A stretch of DNA of 15,406 bases from Metaruminococcus_A sp900762715 (GTDB taxonomy: Bacteria > Bacillota > Clostridia > Oscillospirales > Ruminococcaceae), in NCBI GenBank assembly GCA_048204295.1, contig DBFBLF010000017.1, forward strand, positions 1-15,406, given 5' to 3'. This document shows, in pieces, positions 5,942 through 14,189 of this stretch (position 1 is the first letter of the stretch; every line of letters begins with the position of its first letter). The notes under the pieces are model-generated. The model was not told the origin of the DNA. It saw nothing but the letters and a program-made list of their open reading frames with translations, and ran no database searches. A program made the translations under genes and the position numbers.

Positions 5942-6889
5942 TTAGCGGCTTAAACAAACATCAAATATCTTACAGCATTCAAGCGTCATCTGATGAGAAG
6001 CAATATCGCTTTCCAATTTTCCCGCTTCAATACACCTGACGGCCTCTTCCACCTGGTAGATAAAGCCGTTTTCGTCTCCCTGATCGAATTCTTCTACCAG
6101 CTCTCGGTCCTTTCCGTACAATTTAACCCTGTTGCCAAGATGAAGATACTCCATTGCAATATATCCGTCTTCCCCATACAGATAACCGTTTTCAGGAAGC
6201 TTTGTTGCAATCGAGCACTGGGCGTTTACCAGATAATCTCCATACCGCAGGTTCAGGCTAACCGTTTCATCCACCCCCGTTGCGGCGCGGATGACAGTGG
6301 GCTCAATCCCCGTCAGCTTCTGGTCGGTAAAATAACTAAGCACCTCTATCAGGTAAACGCCGAGATCGTAAAGTGCGCCGCCGCCCAAAGCTGAACTGTA
6401 CATCCGGGAATTCGGGTCAAAAGGGGCGTTGAAACCAAGGTTCCCCTGCGCCAGTTTTAGTTTGCCGATCCTGCCTTCGTCAATCCACTGTTTTACTTTC
6501 TGTGTTTTCGGCAGAAAGCGCACCCACATGCATTCCATCAAAAACAGTTTCTTCTGCTTGGCAAGGGTAAAAACCTCTTCAGCCTGACTGTAATTGAGTA
6601 CCATGCATTTTTCACAGAGGACGTGCTTGTTCCACTTGAGGCATTCGAGGATGTTCTCATAGTGGTAGTTCATGGTGGTCGCAATGTAAACCGCGTCGAT
6701 GTCATCCCGCTTAAGCATATCTTCGTAATTTCCGTAAAAGCCGGGGATGTTGTTTTCCTTTGCGAATGTTTCAGCGCGTTCTGTGCTTTTGCTGGCGACT
6801 GCCGTTACAGCGGCGCCGTCCACTTTGGAAACGGCGTCCGCAAATTTGCGCGCAATATTCCCCGCACCCATTATTCCAAAACGGATCAT
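5942..6889 (-). CDS. Gfo/Idh/MocA-family NAD(P)-dependent oxidoreductase
   Basis: The 315-residue protein begins with a Rossmann fold (MIRFGIMGAGNIARKF) and continues with the AVYIATTMNYHYE strand-loop and a C-terminal alpha/beta domain containing GGGALYDLGVYLIEVL. The segment MECMWVRFLP is like that of dihydrodiol- and xylose-dehydrogenase members. Family enzymes oxidise sugars or sugar-derived polyols with NAD(P). The usual catalytic EKP motif reads EKC here (E93, K94, C95). An in-frame GTG 18 bp further upstream exists, but I prefer the ATG at 6889, where homology begins and GGAAAAGG-type sequence precedes. It follows the GH2 gene by 45 bp in the same operon, so it probably processes the released sugar. 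The sugar is inferred, not seen. Confidence 0.92.
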   Translation of the reverse strand: MIRFGIMGAGNIARKFADAVSKVDGAAVTAVASKSTERAETFAKENNIPGFYGNYEDMLKRDDIDAVYIATTMNYHYENILECLKWNKHVLCEKCMVLNYSQAEEVFTLAKQKKLFLMECMWVRFLPKTQKVKQWIDEGRIGKLKLAQGNLGFNAPFDPNSRMYSSALGGGALYDLGVYLIEVLSYFTDQKLTGIEPTVIRAATGVDETVSLNLRYGDYLVNAQCSIATKLPENGYLYGEDGYIAMEYLHLGNRVKLYGKDRELVEEFDQGDENGFIYQVEEAVRCIEAGKLESDIASHQMTLECCKIFDVCLSR

Positions 6890-6934
6890 TCCTTTTCCGC
6901 CTTTCACATCTTATTAATTTGATTACCCGAACGC

Positions 6935-9445
6935 CTACCGAAGCTCCGGAACACCCTCCACAGAAATCCGGGTGACCTTATCCGAGTAATGGGCCTTAGC
7001 CGAAATGACCCCGGCAGAATTTTTACCGTAAACCATAATCCGCTTTGTTTCAAACGGCATCAGATCAAAATAATTGTCTTCAAAATACCAGCCGAACTCT
7101 TCGCCGTCCTCGCCGCCGGAAAGCTCAACACACCGGGCAAACTGATCGGTTGTAATGGTCAGGCAGCCGGAGGAATAAGAAAGGGAGAGCTCCGCCTTCG
7201 GGAAAGGCAGCATGTTTTCTTTTGTAACATAACCTGTGGCAGAGGAAATGACCTCCCCGTCTTTATCTTTGTAGCAGGCGTAGAGAACACTGTCCCAACG
7301 GATGGAACCCAGCCGGTCAAGGGTGGTAAGAATCCGGGATTCTCCTGCGGGAATTGCAGCGGGAATGCTGAACTCCTGTTTAACCACAGCGTTTTTCAGG
7401 TCGTATACTTTCACTTCAAGGAAGCCCGCCGAATCTTCCGGAGTATCGTTGGCTCCCCAGAGGTAAATATGGTCTCCCACCTCAAAGTCAACGAGAACTG
7501 GAGAAAACGCGCGCTTGATCCAGTAATAGGTCAGGGCGCATTCCCCGTAATAATCGACTGACGCACAGTAAAACTGCGGCCATGGATCGTTAAATTTCCA
7601 AGACATGAAGCCGTTACAGGCCCGCTCCTCCCAGCTTTTCCAGGCCGGGTTCCCGTGGCGGCAACGTGAAATCATGTCGTAGATATCCTGTCCCGCCGCC
7701 GCGGTAAACTTATAAATCAGTTCATAGGGGTTGCGGGCGCTGTAGTAATTGTCAATGGGCCCAAGCTTTTTCTGTCCGAAGTTGCCAAGACGTTTCGCCC
7801 AGCCGGACGGCATGGGGAACTCCGTCCCGAAAGGACGGTAGTCAACGTACCCCTCTTCCCAGATTTCATCTTTCATAAATTTTTTAAGGCTCTTATACTG
7901 CAGCGGGTAGACACGGATAGTTTCAGACAGGAAATTAGGGTACTGCTCGTATGGGAAATAGGAGAGAAACGCGCGGCTTCCATGAGCGTCGCCAAAAGAA
8001 TGGTCATTGGTAGTAAGGCCCTCATACGGGCAGGAAATGTGGTAATACCGGTATGGGTCAAGCTCCATACAGAGCTTTTTAAAGCCGTAAATCAACATTT
8101 CAAAGCCAATTCTGGAGGTTTTGTCTTCCAAGTATTCGCTCATGTAGATATTTTCGTTGCCGCCACACCAGAGCATAATGCTTGGGTGATGCTTCAACCG
8201 CCGGATCATCTGGGCGGCTTCCTCAAGGTAAAGAGTCTGCTGCTCTTTGGAATCCGGCATTTCGGAGCCTCCGGTGGGAAAATCCTGCCAGAGCATAATG
8301 CCGCGGCGGTCGCATTCAGTGTAGAGTTCGTCCTTGTAGGGCTGGCTCGGCCCCCAAATCCGCAGAATATTGCAGTTGCCGTAGTCGGCCTTGCGGATCA
8401 AGTCCAGCACTACCTCCGAATTGTAACGGTTGGTAAGCCCCCAGATCGGCGCCAGATTGCTGCCCCAGAACCGGATAACCGTACCGTTTATTTCAAACTT
8501 CATGCTGCCGACCAGCCGCACATCCCGCAGGCCGGTTAATTTTACAACCTCGTCCCTCTTGACCCCGCCAACATAAACGGCGTAGGAAATACGGTAAAGG
8601 TTCTGGTCTCCATAGCCCTTAGGCCACCACAGGCGGGGATTTTCTACCGTCAGGACCGATTTTGCCGACCAGCCGTTTTTCCCCATCTCCGCTTTTACTT
8701 TCACTGCCTGCCGGTTGGCGCCGCTTTCCTCCTCAATCGAAAACTCCACTTCAACCGTTCCTCCACAGACCGGGCCGCCGGCGCAGAATGCCGCCGAAGC
8801 CGACGACCGGTCGGGTGAAAACGACACATTCAGGTCGGTTTCATCCAGCCGGGTTTCATCTGTGATTTCCAGCAGGACGTCGTCGAACAAGCCGACCGGC
8901 TTATAACCGAAGGTAGCGGCGTAGTCATCCGATTTATGTAACAAGGCGCGGGCGGGAACATGGCCTTTCCACTCGGCCGGCATTGTCTCCTCATAAAGTT
9001 TCAACATTTTTTCATGCGCGTGAAAATAGACGAGGAGCTCATTTTCCTCTTTTAACAGCTCGACGACTTTAAACCGGAAGCTTTTGTACATGGTGTTTGC
9101 GGTTCCTAGAAAAATCCCGTTTAAATAGATATCCGCCACCGTGTCCAGCCCCTTGAATTCAAGGGCGATATTCTTCTCGGTTGCCGCGGGTTCACGAAAC
9201 GTACACTGATAAGCCCAGTCGTTCTCATTGATCCATTGGCAGTATTCAGCATCTGCGTCTTCGATGATCGACCCGCTCAGAAGCCCCTTTTGGATCAGGG
9301 CCTCCTGCACCTCCATGATCCCGCCGATTTCAATCCATTCGCCGGCATATTTTTTTACGAGAACAGGCGTGTCTTCCTGCCCCGGCTGTGCCAAGCTACC
9401 GCATTGTTTGATTTTCCAGGAATTCAGCACGATTGTTTGTTTCAT
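6935..9445 (-). CDS. Glycoside hydrolase family 2, beta-mannosidase-like
   Basis: This 836-residue enzyme has the layout of GH2 beta-mannosidases. An N-terminal jelly-roll sugar-binding domain contains NENDWAYQCTF near 73-83 and LNGIFLG at 108-114. An Ig-like domain comes next (about 200-310), then a TIM barrel starting near GSMKFEING. The acid/base Glu is E431 in WCGGNEN, and the nucleophile is probably E508 in FLSETIRVYP, matching the FxSEF pattern of beta-mannosidases. The reaction would be release of terminal beta-mannose from oligosaccharides. No signal peptide is seen, so it acts in the cytoplasm on imported sugars. AAGGAG precedes the ATG. It is the first gene of an operon with the oxidoreductase. 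Specificity for mannose over other beta-sugars is by family resemblance only. Confidence 0.9.
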   Translation of the reverse strand: MKQTIVLNSWKIKQCGSLAQPGQEDTPVLVKKYAGEWIEIGGIMEVQEALIQKGLLSGSIIEDADAEYCQWINENDWAYQCTFREPAATEKNIALEFKGLDTVADIYLNGIFLGTANTMYKSFRFKVVELLKEENELLVYFHAHEKMLKLYEETMPAEWKGHVPARALLHKSDDYAATFGYKPVGLFDDVLLEITDETRLDETDLNVSFSPDRSSASAAFCAGGPVCGGTVEVEFSIEEESGANRQAVKVKAEMGKNGWSAKSVLTVENPRLWWPKGYGDQNLYRISYAVYVGGVKRDEVVKLTGLRDVRLVGSMKFEINGTVIRFWGSNLAPIWGLTNRYNSEVVLDLIRKADYGNCNILRIWGPSQPYKDELYTECDRRGIMLWQDFPTGGSEMPDSKEQQTLYLEEAAQMIRRLKHHPSIMLWCGGNENIYMSEYLEDKTSRIGFEMLIYGFKKLCMELDPYRYYHISCPYEGLTTNDHSFGDAHGSRAFLSYFPYEQYPNFLSETIRVYPLQYKSLKKFMKDEIWEEGYVDYRPFGTEFPMPSGWAKRLGNFGQKKLGPIDNYYSARNPYELIYKFTAAAGQDIYDMISRCRHGNPAWKSWEERACNGFMSWKFNDPWPQFYCASVDYYGECALTYYWIKRAFSPVLVDFEVGDHIYLWGANDTPEDSAGFLEVKVYDLKNAVVKQEFSIPAAIPAGESRILTTLDRLGSIRWDSVLYACYKDKDGEVISSATGYVTKENMLPFPKAELSLSYSSGCLTITTDQFARCVELSGGEDGEEFGWYFEDNYFDLMPFETKRIMVYGKNSAGVISAKAHYSDKVTRISVEGVPELR

Positions 9446-9499
9446 TGTTCCAGCTCCTTATTTCATTCTGCATGTTTTATTTGTTCAGTGTTCCTAATT

Positions 9500-9574
9500 A
9501 GAAAATAATTGTGTACAACTTTATTCTACCGAGTAGGCCGGACGAAATCAATACAGACGAGAAAATAATTTTGT
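9500..9574. repeat. 15-bp direct repeat flanking the beta-mannosidase promoter
   Basis: AGAAAATAATTGTGT (9500-9514) and AGAAAATAATTTTGT (9560-9574) differ at one base and start exactly 60 bp apart. One copy lies at or just past the expected transcription start, the other upstream of the -35 element. This fits a pair of regulator sites on the same face of the helix, but no regulator gene is adjacent. The role is inferred. Confidence 0.5.
9523..9551 (-). promoter_or_regulatory. Promoter of the beta-mannosidase operon
   Basis: On the minus strand TTGATT (9551-9546) and TAGAAT (9528-9523) are 17 bp apart, about 80 bp upstream of the GH2 start codon. I found no catabolite-repression element. Confidence 0.65.
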
Positions 9575-9601
9575 TTTGTCTTTCCCTTATCTTTAAAAAC
9601 G

Positions 9602-9769
9602 GACATTATTTTGAAGATTGCAAATGTATGGCTCAAATATCCTTTCGAATTTAGCGGTATAACAGTAGTTTATTTATTCTTAATATCGTTGGGAGCCATT
9701 GTAATTCCAATGACCGTCTCCTTGTTTCAAATAAACAGATTTGAACCCGATCAGATTATGAGAAACTGA
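9602..9769 (+). pseudogene. C-terminal remnant of a third MacB/FtsX-type permease
   Basis: The plus-strand frame 9602-9769 encodes 55 residues that align without gaps to the end of the permease at 12687-14135. YPFEFSGITVVYLFLISLG corresponds to its YAFQFDWVTVLWLFVISLG, and the last residues NRFEPDQIMRN match NKFEPDQIMRK. This is the fourth membrane helix and the short cytoplasmic tail of the family. Everything N-terminal is missing, and the adjacent sequence is the GH2 promoter region, so the gene has been cut. It points in the opposite direction to the intact permease operon, tail to tail with it, and shares its terminator. It is AT-rich like the 12687-14135 gene rather than the 9865-11160 gene. 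Confidence 0.85.
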
Positions 9770-9791
9770 TTTTTACCTGTCTCAATGCAAT

Positions 9792-9823
9792 AAAAGGCTT
9801 CTGACGAATATCAGAAGCCTTTT
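9792..9823. terminator. Bidirectional terminator
   Basis: AAAAGGCTTCTGA (9792-9804) pairs perfectly with TCAGAAGCCTTTT (9811-9823) around a 6-base loop. It lies between the permease remnant (stop at 9769) and the end of the permease operon (stop at 9865) and can serve both strands. Confidence 0.9.
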
Positions 9824-9864
9824 CGTTTAGCTATAACAAAATCAAAACTGGATTTTTGGAACCC

Positions 9865-11160
9865 TCAATTTCTCATCACCCAATCAGGATCATACCGGTT
9901 GACAAACGTCAATGTAATTACTGCCGGCAGGATAATCGATAGCAGCGATATCCCGGCAACGGTCAGCACCAGTTCCAAATTATACGATATCATCTCGTTT
10001 CCAAACACCAACAGGTTTGTAATCAACGCAAGAACCCCAGCAAACGCCAGCGCCAATACTGCCGTTTTGATAACCTGTATCAGCGATTCCAGATAGACCA
10101 GCCGGCGGATTTCTTTCCGGGTTATCCCGTTCGCTTTCAGGATTGAAAACTCGAACTTCCGCCCCTCGATATAGTTCATGTAGATCACCGCCATCAACAG
10201 AAAGATGATGACAAGGATCACGATTGAGACAATAAAGGTCATGTCCCGGATCGACTGGATGCTCGCGTTCATGCTCTCAAAATCCTGATAGCGGTTATAA
10301 ACCAGAAATGATGAATTCATCCGTGACAATTTTTCTTTTGCGGATTCAACGGCGTGGTAGCTCGACGCACTCATGATGCAGGCGCTCGGCCGCCATACGC
10401 TCTCCCCTTGGTTCAGCTCAGTCTCTTTCTGTGAATCCAGCAACGCTTTCATCCGATCATATGGAATATAAATAATATTTTCCGAACTCTGGCTGTAAGA
10501 GTTTTTGACTTGGTTTTCAAGGATGCCGCGCACCTTTCCCCCAATGAAATCCAGTACGCAAACATCGAGATCCCCTTTAACTATTTCGCCGCCTTCACCC
10601 GGAAAATCCATCTCTTTCAGCTTGACAGGAACCAGCGCATCAGCCGCCAGGGAAACCCCTTCCGGCGATTTAATTCCCAGCAGCTCCGCCATCGAGGCAG
10701 AGAGGTAAATTCCATCTTCTACCGATTCGTCCAATTTTTCGGATTTTTGGTCCATCAACTGATCGGGCAGGTATGGAACAATGGTGTAGCTATCATTTGT
10801 TTCGTTCGGGTCAAAAGCAATTCTTTCCGTTTCCCCGTCCTGATCCATGACAGAAACGGTTCTCGCTTTTTCCTCCGTCTGCCCTTCAACGTATAGCGCA
10901 GAGTTGAATTCAAAGTAGGGATAAACCCCTTCCAGCTCAGAAATTTTTTCAAAGTTGGCCAGGTCTTTCTCTGTGAAGGCCAAATCCGACGGGAGGGAGT
11001 AATATTCACCTTTCACATGGCCGGGGGCAGTTGCATTGACTACCCAGATTTCACGGTTTGAAACCTTGTTCATCAAATCGTCCTGCGCCTTTGTAAAGTT
11101 TTCCCCGAACCCGGCGCAGAGGGCGGAAAAGGAGATTGCGGCGGCGCAGACTGCGGCCAT
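9865..11160 (-). CDS. MacB/FtsX-type ABC transporter permease (second permease), start uncertain
   Basis: From the ATG at 11160 the protein has 431 residues: a first helix (about 2-18), a large extracytoplasmic domain (about 20-305), then three helices near 309-333, 364-388 and 397-421, ending in NRYDPDWVMRN. The motif EFSILKANGITRKEIRRL before the third helix is the FtsX-family coupling segment. Such permeases pair with an ABC ATPase and transmit force across the membrane rather than forming a classic channel. The frame stays open and conserved-looking upstream to 11253 (GFFARYIHRSNRRAKLRKK), overlapping the ATPase gene, but contains no ATG, GTG or TTG. The ATG at 11160 has only a weak ribosome-binding site, so the true start is unclear. 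It is last in the operon. Confidence 0.88.
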   Translation of the reverse strand: MAAVCAAAISFSALCAGFGENFTKAQDDLMNKVSNREIWVVNATAPGHVKGEYYSLPSDLAFTEKDLANFEKISELEGVYPYFEFNSALYVEGQTEEKARTVSVMDQDGETERIAFDPNETNDSYTIVPYLPDQLMDQKSEKLDESVEDGIYLSASMAELLGIKSPEGVSLAADALVPVKLKEMDFPGEGGEIVKGDLDVCVLDFIGGKVRGILENQVKNSYSQSSENIIYIPYDRMKALLDSQKETELNQGESVWRPSACIMSASSYHAVESAKEKLSRMNSSFLVYNRYQDFESMNASIQSIRDMTFIVSIVILVIIFLLMAVIYMNYIEGRKFEFSILKANGITRKEIRRLVYLESLIQVIKTAVLALAFAGVLALITNLLVFGNEMISYNLELVLTVAGISLLSIILPAVITLTFVNRYDPDWVMRN

Positions 11161-11225
11161 AGCCTTTTTTCGCAGCTTCGCCCTCCGGTTAGACCGATGG
11201 ATGTAACGGGCGAAGAATCCGGTCT

Positions 11226-11939
11226 TTAATCTGCGCCGTTTTCTTTTTTTGACGCTTCATCCTCCACAGTGCAATGGAGCAGCTCCGCGCCTTTCACAGC
11301 GTTAATTTTCTTACCCTCAATCCTGTAAATCACGTCGGCCTGCTCATAGATCACCGGGTCATGAGTGGCGATGACAACCATCTTCCCCCGCTCGTAGGCA
11401 ATCTCCCGGAACAGGGACATGACAAGCTCGGTGTTCGCCGCATCCAGCGAGGAAGTCGGCTCGTCGGCGATGATCAGGTCCGGGTCTTTCGCAAGGGCGC
11501 AGATCACGGCCAGCCGCTGCTGTTCTCCGCCCGAAAGCACCTTCGGGTAATCGTCCAGCTTCTCCGGCATTCCGACCAAGCCGATCAGCTTTGACAGTGT
11601 TTCGTCATCACACGGCTCCCCGGCAAGGGTCGCCATCAACCGGATGTTTTCCTTGACGGTCAAGCTGTCGTTCAGGTTTTTATCCTGAAAGATGTAGCCG
11701 ATCCGCGATTTGCGGACAGCGCCCTTCATTTCGTCGTCCGAAACGTTGACCTGCTCCCCGTCGAAGAGGTACTCATAGTCCTTGTTCGAGGAAATCAGGC
11801 CGAGGCAGTAGAGCAGGGTCGTTTTCCCGCTCCCGGATGGGCCGGTAATCGCGGTGATCTTCCCGGCAGGAACAGCGATATCACCATCCGCAATGACAGG
11901 CTCCGCGAATTTGATGTTCACGTGGGTTAGGTTGATCAT
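11226..11939 (-). CDS. ABC transporter ATP-binding protein (MacB/LolD-like)
   Basis: This 237-residue ATPase is complete: Walker A GPSGSGKT (33-40), Q-loop Gln85, signature LSGGEQQRLAV (135-145), Walker B LIIADEPTSSLD (155-166) and switch His193 in ATHD. The sequence and size fit the subfamily that drives MacB/FtsX-type permeases, including those found with bacteriocin-like peptides. It acts at the inner face of the membrane and would energise the two permeases encoded on either side. GGAGGG lies ten bases before the ATG, and the lipoprotein gene ends 18 bp upstream. The last eight residues (SKKENGAD) may be an extension beyond an older stop codon. The gene is clearly G+C-richer than the four genes upstream of it. 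Confidence 0.95.
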   Translation of the reverse strand: MINLTHVNIKFAEPVIADGDIAVPAGKITAITGPSGSGKTTLLYCLGLISSNKDYEYLFDGEQVNVSDDEMKGAVRKSRIGYIFQDKNLNDSLTVKENIRLMATLAGEPCDDETLSKLIGLVGMPEKLDDYPKVLSGGEQQRLAVICALAKDPDLIIADEPTSSLDAANTELVMSLFREIAYERGKMVVIATHDPVIYEQADVIYRIEGKKINAVKGAELLHCTVEDEASKKENGAD

Positions 11940-11957
11940 GAGAAATCATCCCTCCAT

Positions 11958-12671
11958 TTACTCTTCGGGAATTTTCCAGCATAGGTAACCTTCTGCAGGA
12001 TATTTATCTGGGGCTTCCTCCCCGCTAAATGGCCTGATATCTTTTGATGTGAGGCCGAATACATAATCTTTTCGTTCAATTGGTAAAATTACATAAGCTA
12101 CATATTCGTAATACGCTCCTTCAATAGAATTAACGATATTGAACATAGTCGCATACATAACGGCGGAATCTCCCGAATCATATTCATAAGACTGATATTC
12201 TGTAATTCCACTACTCAAAGAGTCTATAACGAACCAATTCGTACAAAAGTTTTTCTCACCAATCGGGTAAGGATCATCATTATAGCCCACAAAACCTGTT
12301 AATCTTGCATCTCCCTTTGAAAAATCGCTGCCATTCCAAGGCATGACTTGTATGGTACATTTTACCCATTCCGTTTCAGGGAAAGAATTCTTAAAATCTG
12401 TAAAAACAGTTCGGTCCTGAGGTCTTGCCTTATTAAACGCTTCCGTCTCTATTTTTTTGTCAGCACCATCAACTTCAACAGTTGCTTTAATCGCCGCATC
12501 CTGCTTTTCTCCGGAAGAAGTGGTAATCTCATATGAAATGTATTGATTTAGAGTATTAAATCCTTCACCGCTTGGTTCCTCGATTACCTCACCAACGCCG
12601 GACACACCACCAGCACATCCCGTAAAAAGTATTACGACCAAAAGTAATGGTAACAACTTCTGCTTTCTCAT
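11958..12671 (-). CDS. Predicted lipoprotein of unknown function in the permease operon
   Basis: The 237-residue protein starts with a lipoprotein signal peptide (MRKQKLLPLLLVVILFTGCAGG) whose lipobox ends at Cys19. The mature part is hydrophilic, rich in acidic and aromatic residues, without membrane segments. I recognise no family. It lies 15 bp after the first permease and 18 bp before the ATPase, so it belongs to the same transcript and is probably anchored on the outer face of the membrane. There it could bind the secreted peptide, confer self-protection, or act as an accessory to the large external domains of the permeases; these roles are inference. GGGGG precedes the ATG by five bases. 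It is AT-rich compared with the ATPase gene. Confidence 0.8.
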   Translation of the reverse strand: MRKQKLLPLLLVVILFTGCAGGVSGVGEVIEEPSGEGFNTLNQYISYEITTSSGEKQDAAIKATVEVDGADKKIETEAFNKARPQDRTVFTDFKNSFPETEWVKCTIQVMPWNGSDFSKGDARLTGFVGYNDDPYPIGEKNFCTNWFVIDSLSSGITEYQSYEYDSGDSAVMYATMFNIVNSIEGAYYEYVAYVILPIERKDYVFGLTSKDIRPFSGEEAPDKYPAEGYLCWKIPEE

Positions 12672-12686
12672 AGAACCCCCTTGTAT

Positions 12687-14135
12687 TCACTTCCTCATGA
12701 TTTGATCTGGTTCAAATTTATTAACAAAGAACAAGGATACGATAGTTGGCAGAAGGAGCGACCCCAGTGAAATCACAAACAGCCATAGCACAGTTACCCA
12801 GTCAAATTGAAATGCATACCAACGTCTACCAACATAATAAACAACAAAGGCTAACCCGATACTTAAAACAAAAACTTTCAAAAACTGCAGCAGCATCTCC
12901 AAATAAATTGTATTCCGCACTTCAAGCTTTGTCATTCCGTTTGCCCTTAGTACTGCAAACTCGTACTGCCGTTTGTCAATCAGGCTAACATAAATCAAAT
13001 CCATCAGTAATAAAACAATTGCAAGGATTGCGAAGGTGATGTAGATCATCAAATTCCGATTTTCGGAAATGATTCGGATACTATCCTCAACGTTCTGGTA
13101 TTCATGCAGAACCGTAAAATTAGGATCCAAGTTTTCAATCGACTCTTTTACTGCCTCAACATTCTCAGCTGACTCGACGATTACATAATAGGCGTTCGGG
13201 TTCCAGTCACTGAAATCTTCAACGGTTTTGTCGGGATTGATTTCTTTTAAATAATTTGTAATGTACTCCATCGCCTCATAATCTTTCGGACAGGTTTCCA
13301 ATACCTGCTCCATCTTTTGTGCAGACATGTAAATGCAGGCATTTGAAACCTGGTCATAGTACGCTTCTGGTAGAATCCCTTTTACCTTTTCTGTAAGAGT
13401 CAATTTCTGCGAAAAGGGTACCGATGCCAGTAATTCTGATTCTTCTGTTGCTCCATTTTCTGAATAATCTGTAATAAGCATAATTTCTTCTCGATGCGCC
13501 GTCAGCACCCATACATCAAATGTTATTGTCAATCCATTTAGATCGTTCACTTCTAAACCGAGGCATTTCATAAAACTTTCTGTAAGGTAAACGCCTTCCT
13601 CTACCAAATCGTCCAGATAAAGCGCTGTTCTTTCCATTTTTTCTTCGTTCGGGTAAGAAAGAACAACATAGTCTTCACCAGAATCTGCATCAAACATGGT
13701 TTCTGTTTCAAGTCCGTCAATATTGGCGCAAACGATAGACGAATCTTTCATTATAAAGTCATCTGCAAGTTCATTTGCATAATATTTTCTGCTATATGGC
13801 TGTGCCTTACTTGAAAATAAAAATAAAGGCTCGATTTGGCTAACCCCTGTAATTCTTTTTAATTCATCCACTTTCTCCGCTGCAATTGGTAGATTCATAT
13901 TATCAAATTGGTTACCGGCATAGCTGTCATGAAAAATCACAAGCTCCCGGTCAGAAATGTTTTTCATAAAGCCGTCCAGCATCCCAAGATAGTCACTAAA
14001 TTGCCCTATACCAATTGCCGCAAATGCAACTGCACCGGCACAGGCAATCGTAATCAACCACTTTCCAAAGCGGTTCTTTCTTCCTGTATTCCAGACATAT
14101 CTAAAATAGAAGCCGGGAGATAATTTTTTTCTCAT
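12687..14135 (-). CDS. MacB/FtsX-type ABC transporter permease (first permease)
   Basis: The 482-residue protein has a cytoplasmic N-terminus, a first helix (about 27-46, LITIACAGAVAFAAIGIGQF), an external domain of roughly 310 residues, and three C-terminal helices around LMIYITFAILAIVLLLM, FLKVFVLSIGLAFVVYYV and VLWLFVISLGSLLLP. It ends in NKFEPDQIMRK. The segment EFAVLRANGMTKLEVRNT is the FtsX-family coupling motif. I place the start at the ATG at 14135, since GGAGG stands six bases before it; an ATG four codons earlier has no such site. It resembles the permease at 9865-11160 in layout and tail, so the two probably form a heterodimer driven by the single ATPase. Confidence 0.9.
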   Translation of the reverse strand: MRKKLSPGFYFRYVWNTGRKNRFGKWLITIACAGAVAFAAIGIGQFSDYLGMLDGFMKNISDRELVIFHDSYAGNQFDNMNLPIAAEKVDELKRITGVSQIEPLFLFSSKAQPYSRKYYANELADDFIMKDSSIVCANIDGLETETMFDADSGEDYVVLSYPNEEKMERTALYLDDLVEEGVYLTESFMKCLGLEVNDLNGLTITFDVWVLTAHREEIMLITDYSENGATEESELLASVPFSQKLTLTEKVKGILPEAYYDQVSNACIYMSAQKMEQVLETCPKDYEAMEYITNYLKEINPDKTVEDFSDWNPNAYYVIVESAENVEAVKESIENLDPNFTVLHEYQNVEDSIRIISENRNLMIYITFAILAIVLLLMDLIYVSLIDKRQYEFAVLRANGMTKLEVRNTIYLEMLLQFLKVFVLSIGLAFVVYYVGRRWYAFQFDWVTVLWLFVISLGSLLLPTIVSLFFVNKFEPDQIMRK

Positions 14136-14153
14136 AGCTTCCTCCATCTAAAG

Positions 14154-14170
14154 AAAAACGGCGGCATGAA
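14154..14170. repeat. Inverted repeat, left arm (right of the permease start)
   Basis: AAAAACGGCGGCATGAA. Its reverse complement recurs at 14591-14607 with one mismatch. It lies between the stop of the small secreted-protein gene and the ribosome-binding site of the first permease. Confidence 0.75.
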
Positions 14171-14189
14171 AATTTAATTTTGCGTTATA

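Noticed and set aside
6890..6907. GTG at 6907 as the start of the oxidoreductase
   Set aside because: It adds MKGGKG before the Rossmann fold, the family starts at the later ATG, and the added codons look like the ribosome-binding region.
7819..7830. E542 in FGTEFP as the GH2 catalytic nucleophile
   Set aside because: The pattern NFLSETIRVYP around E508 matches the beta-mannosidase FxSEF nucleophile region better and has the expected order after GNE.
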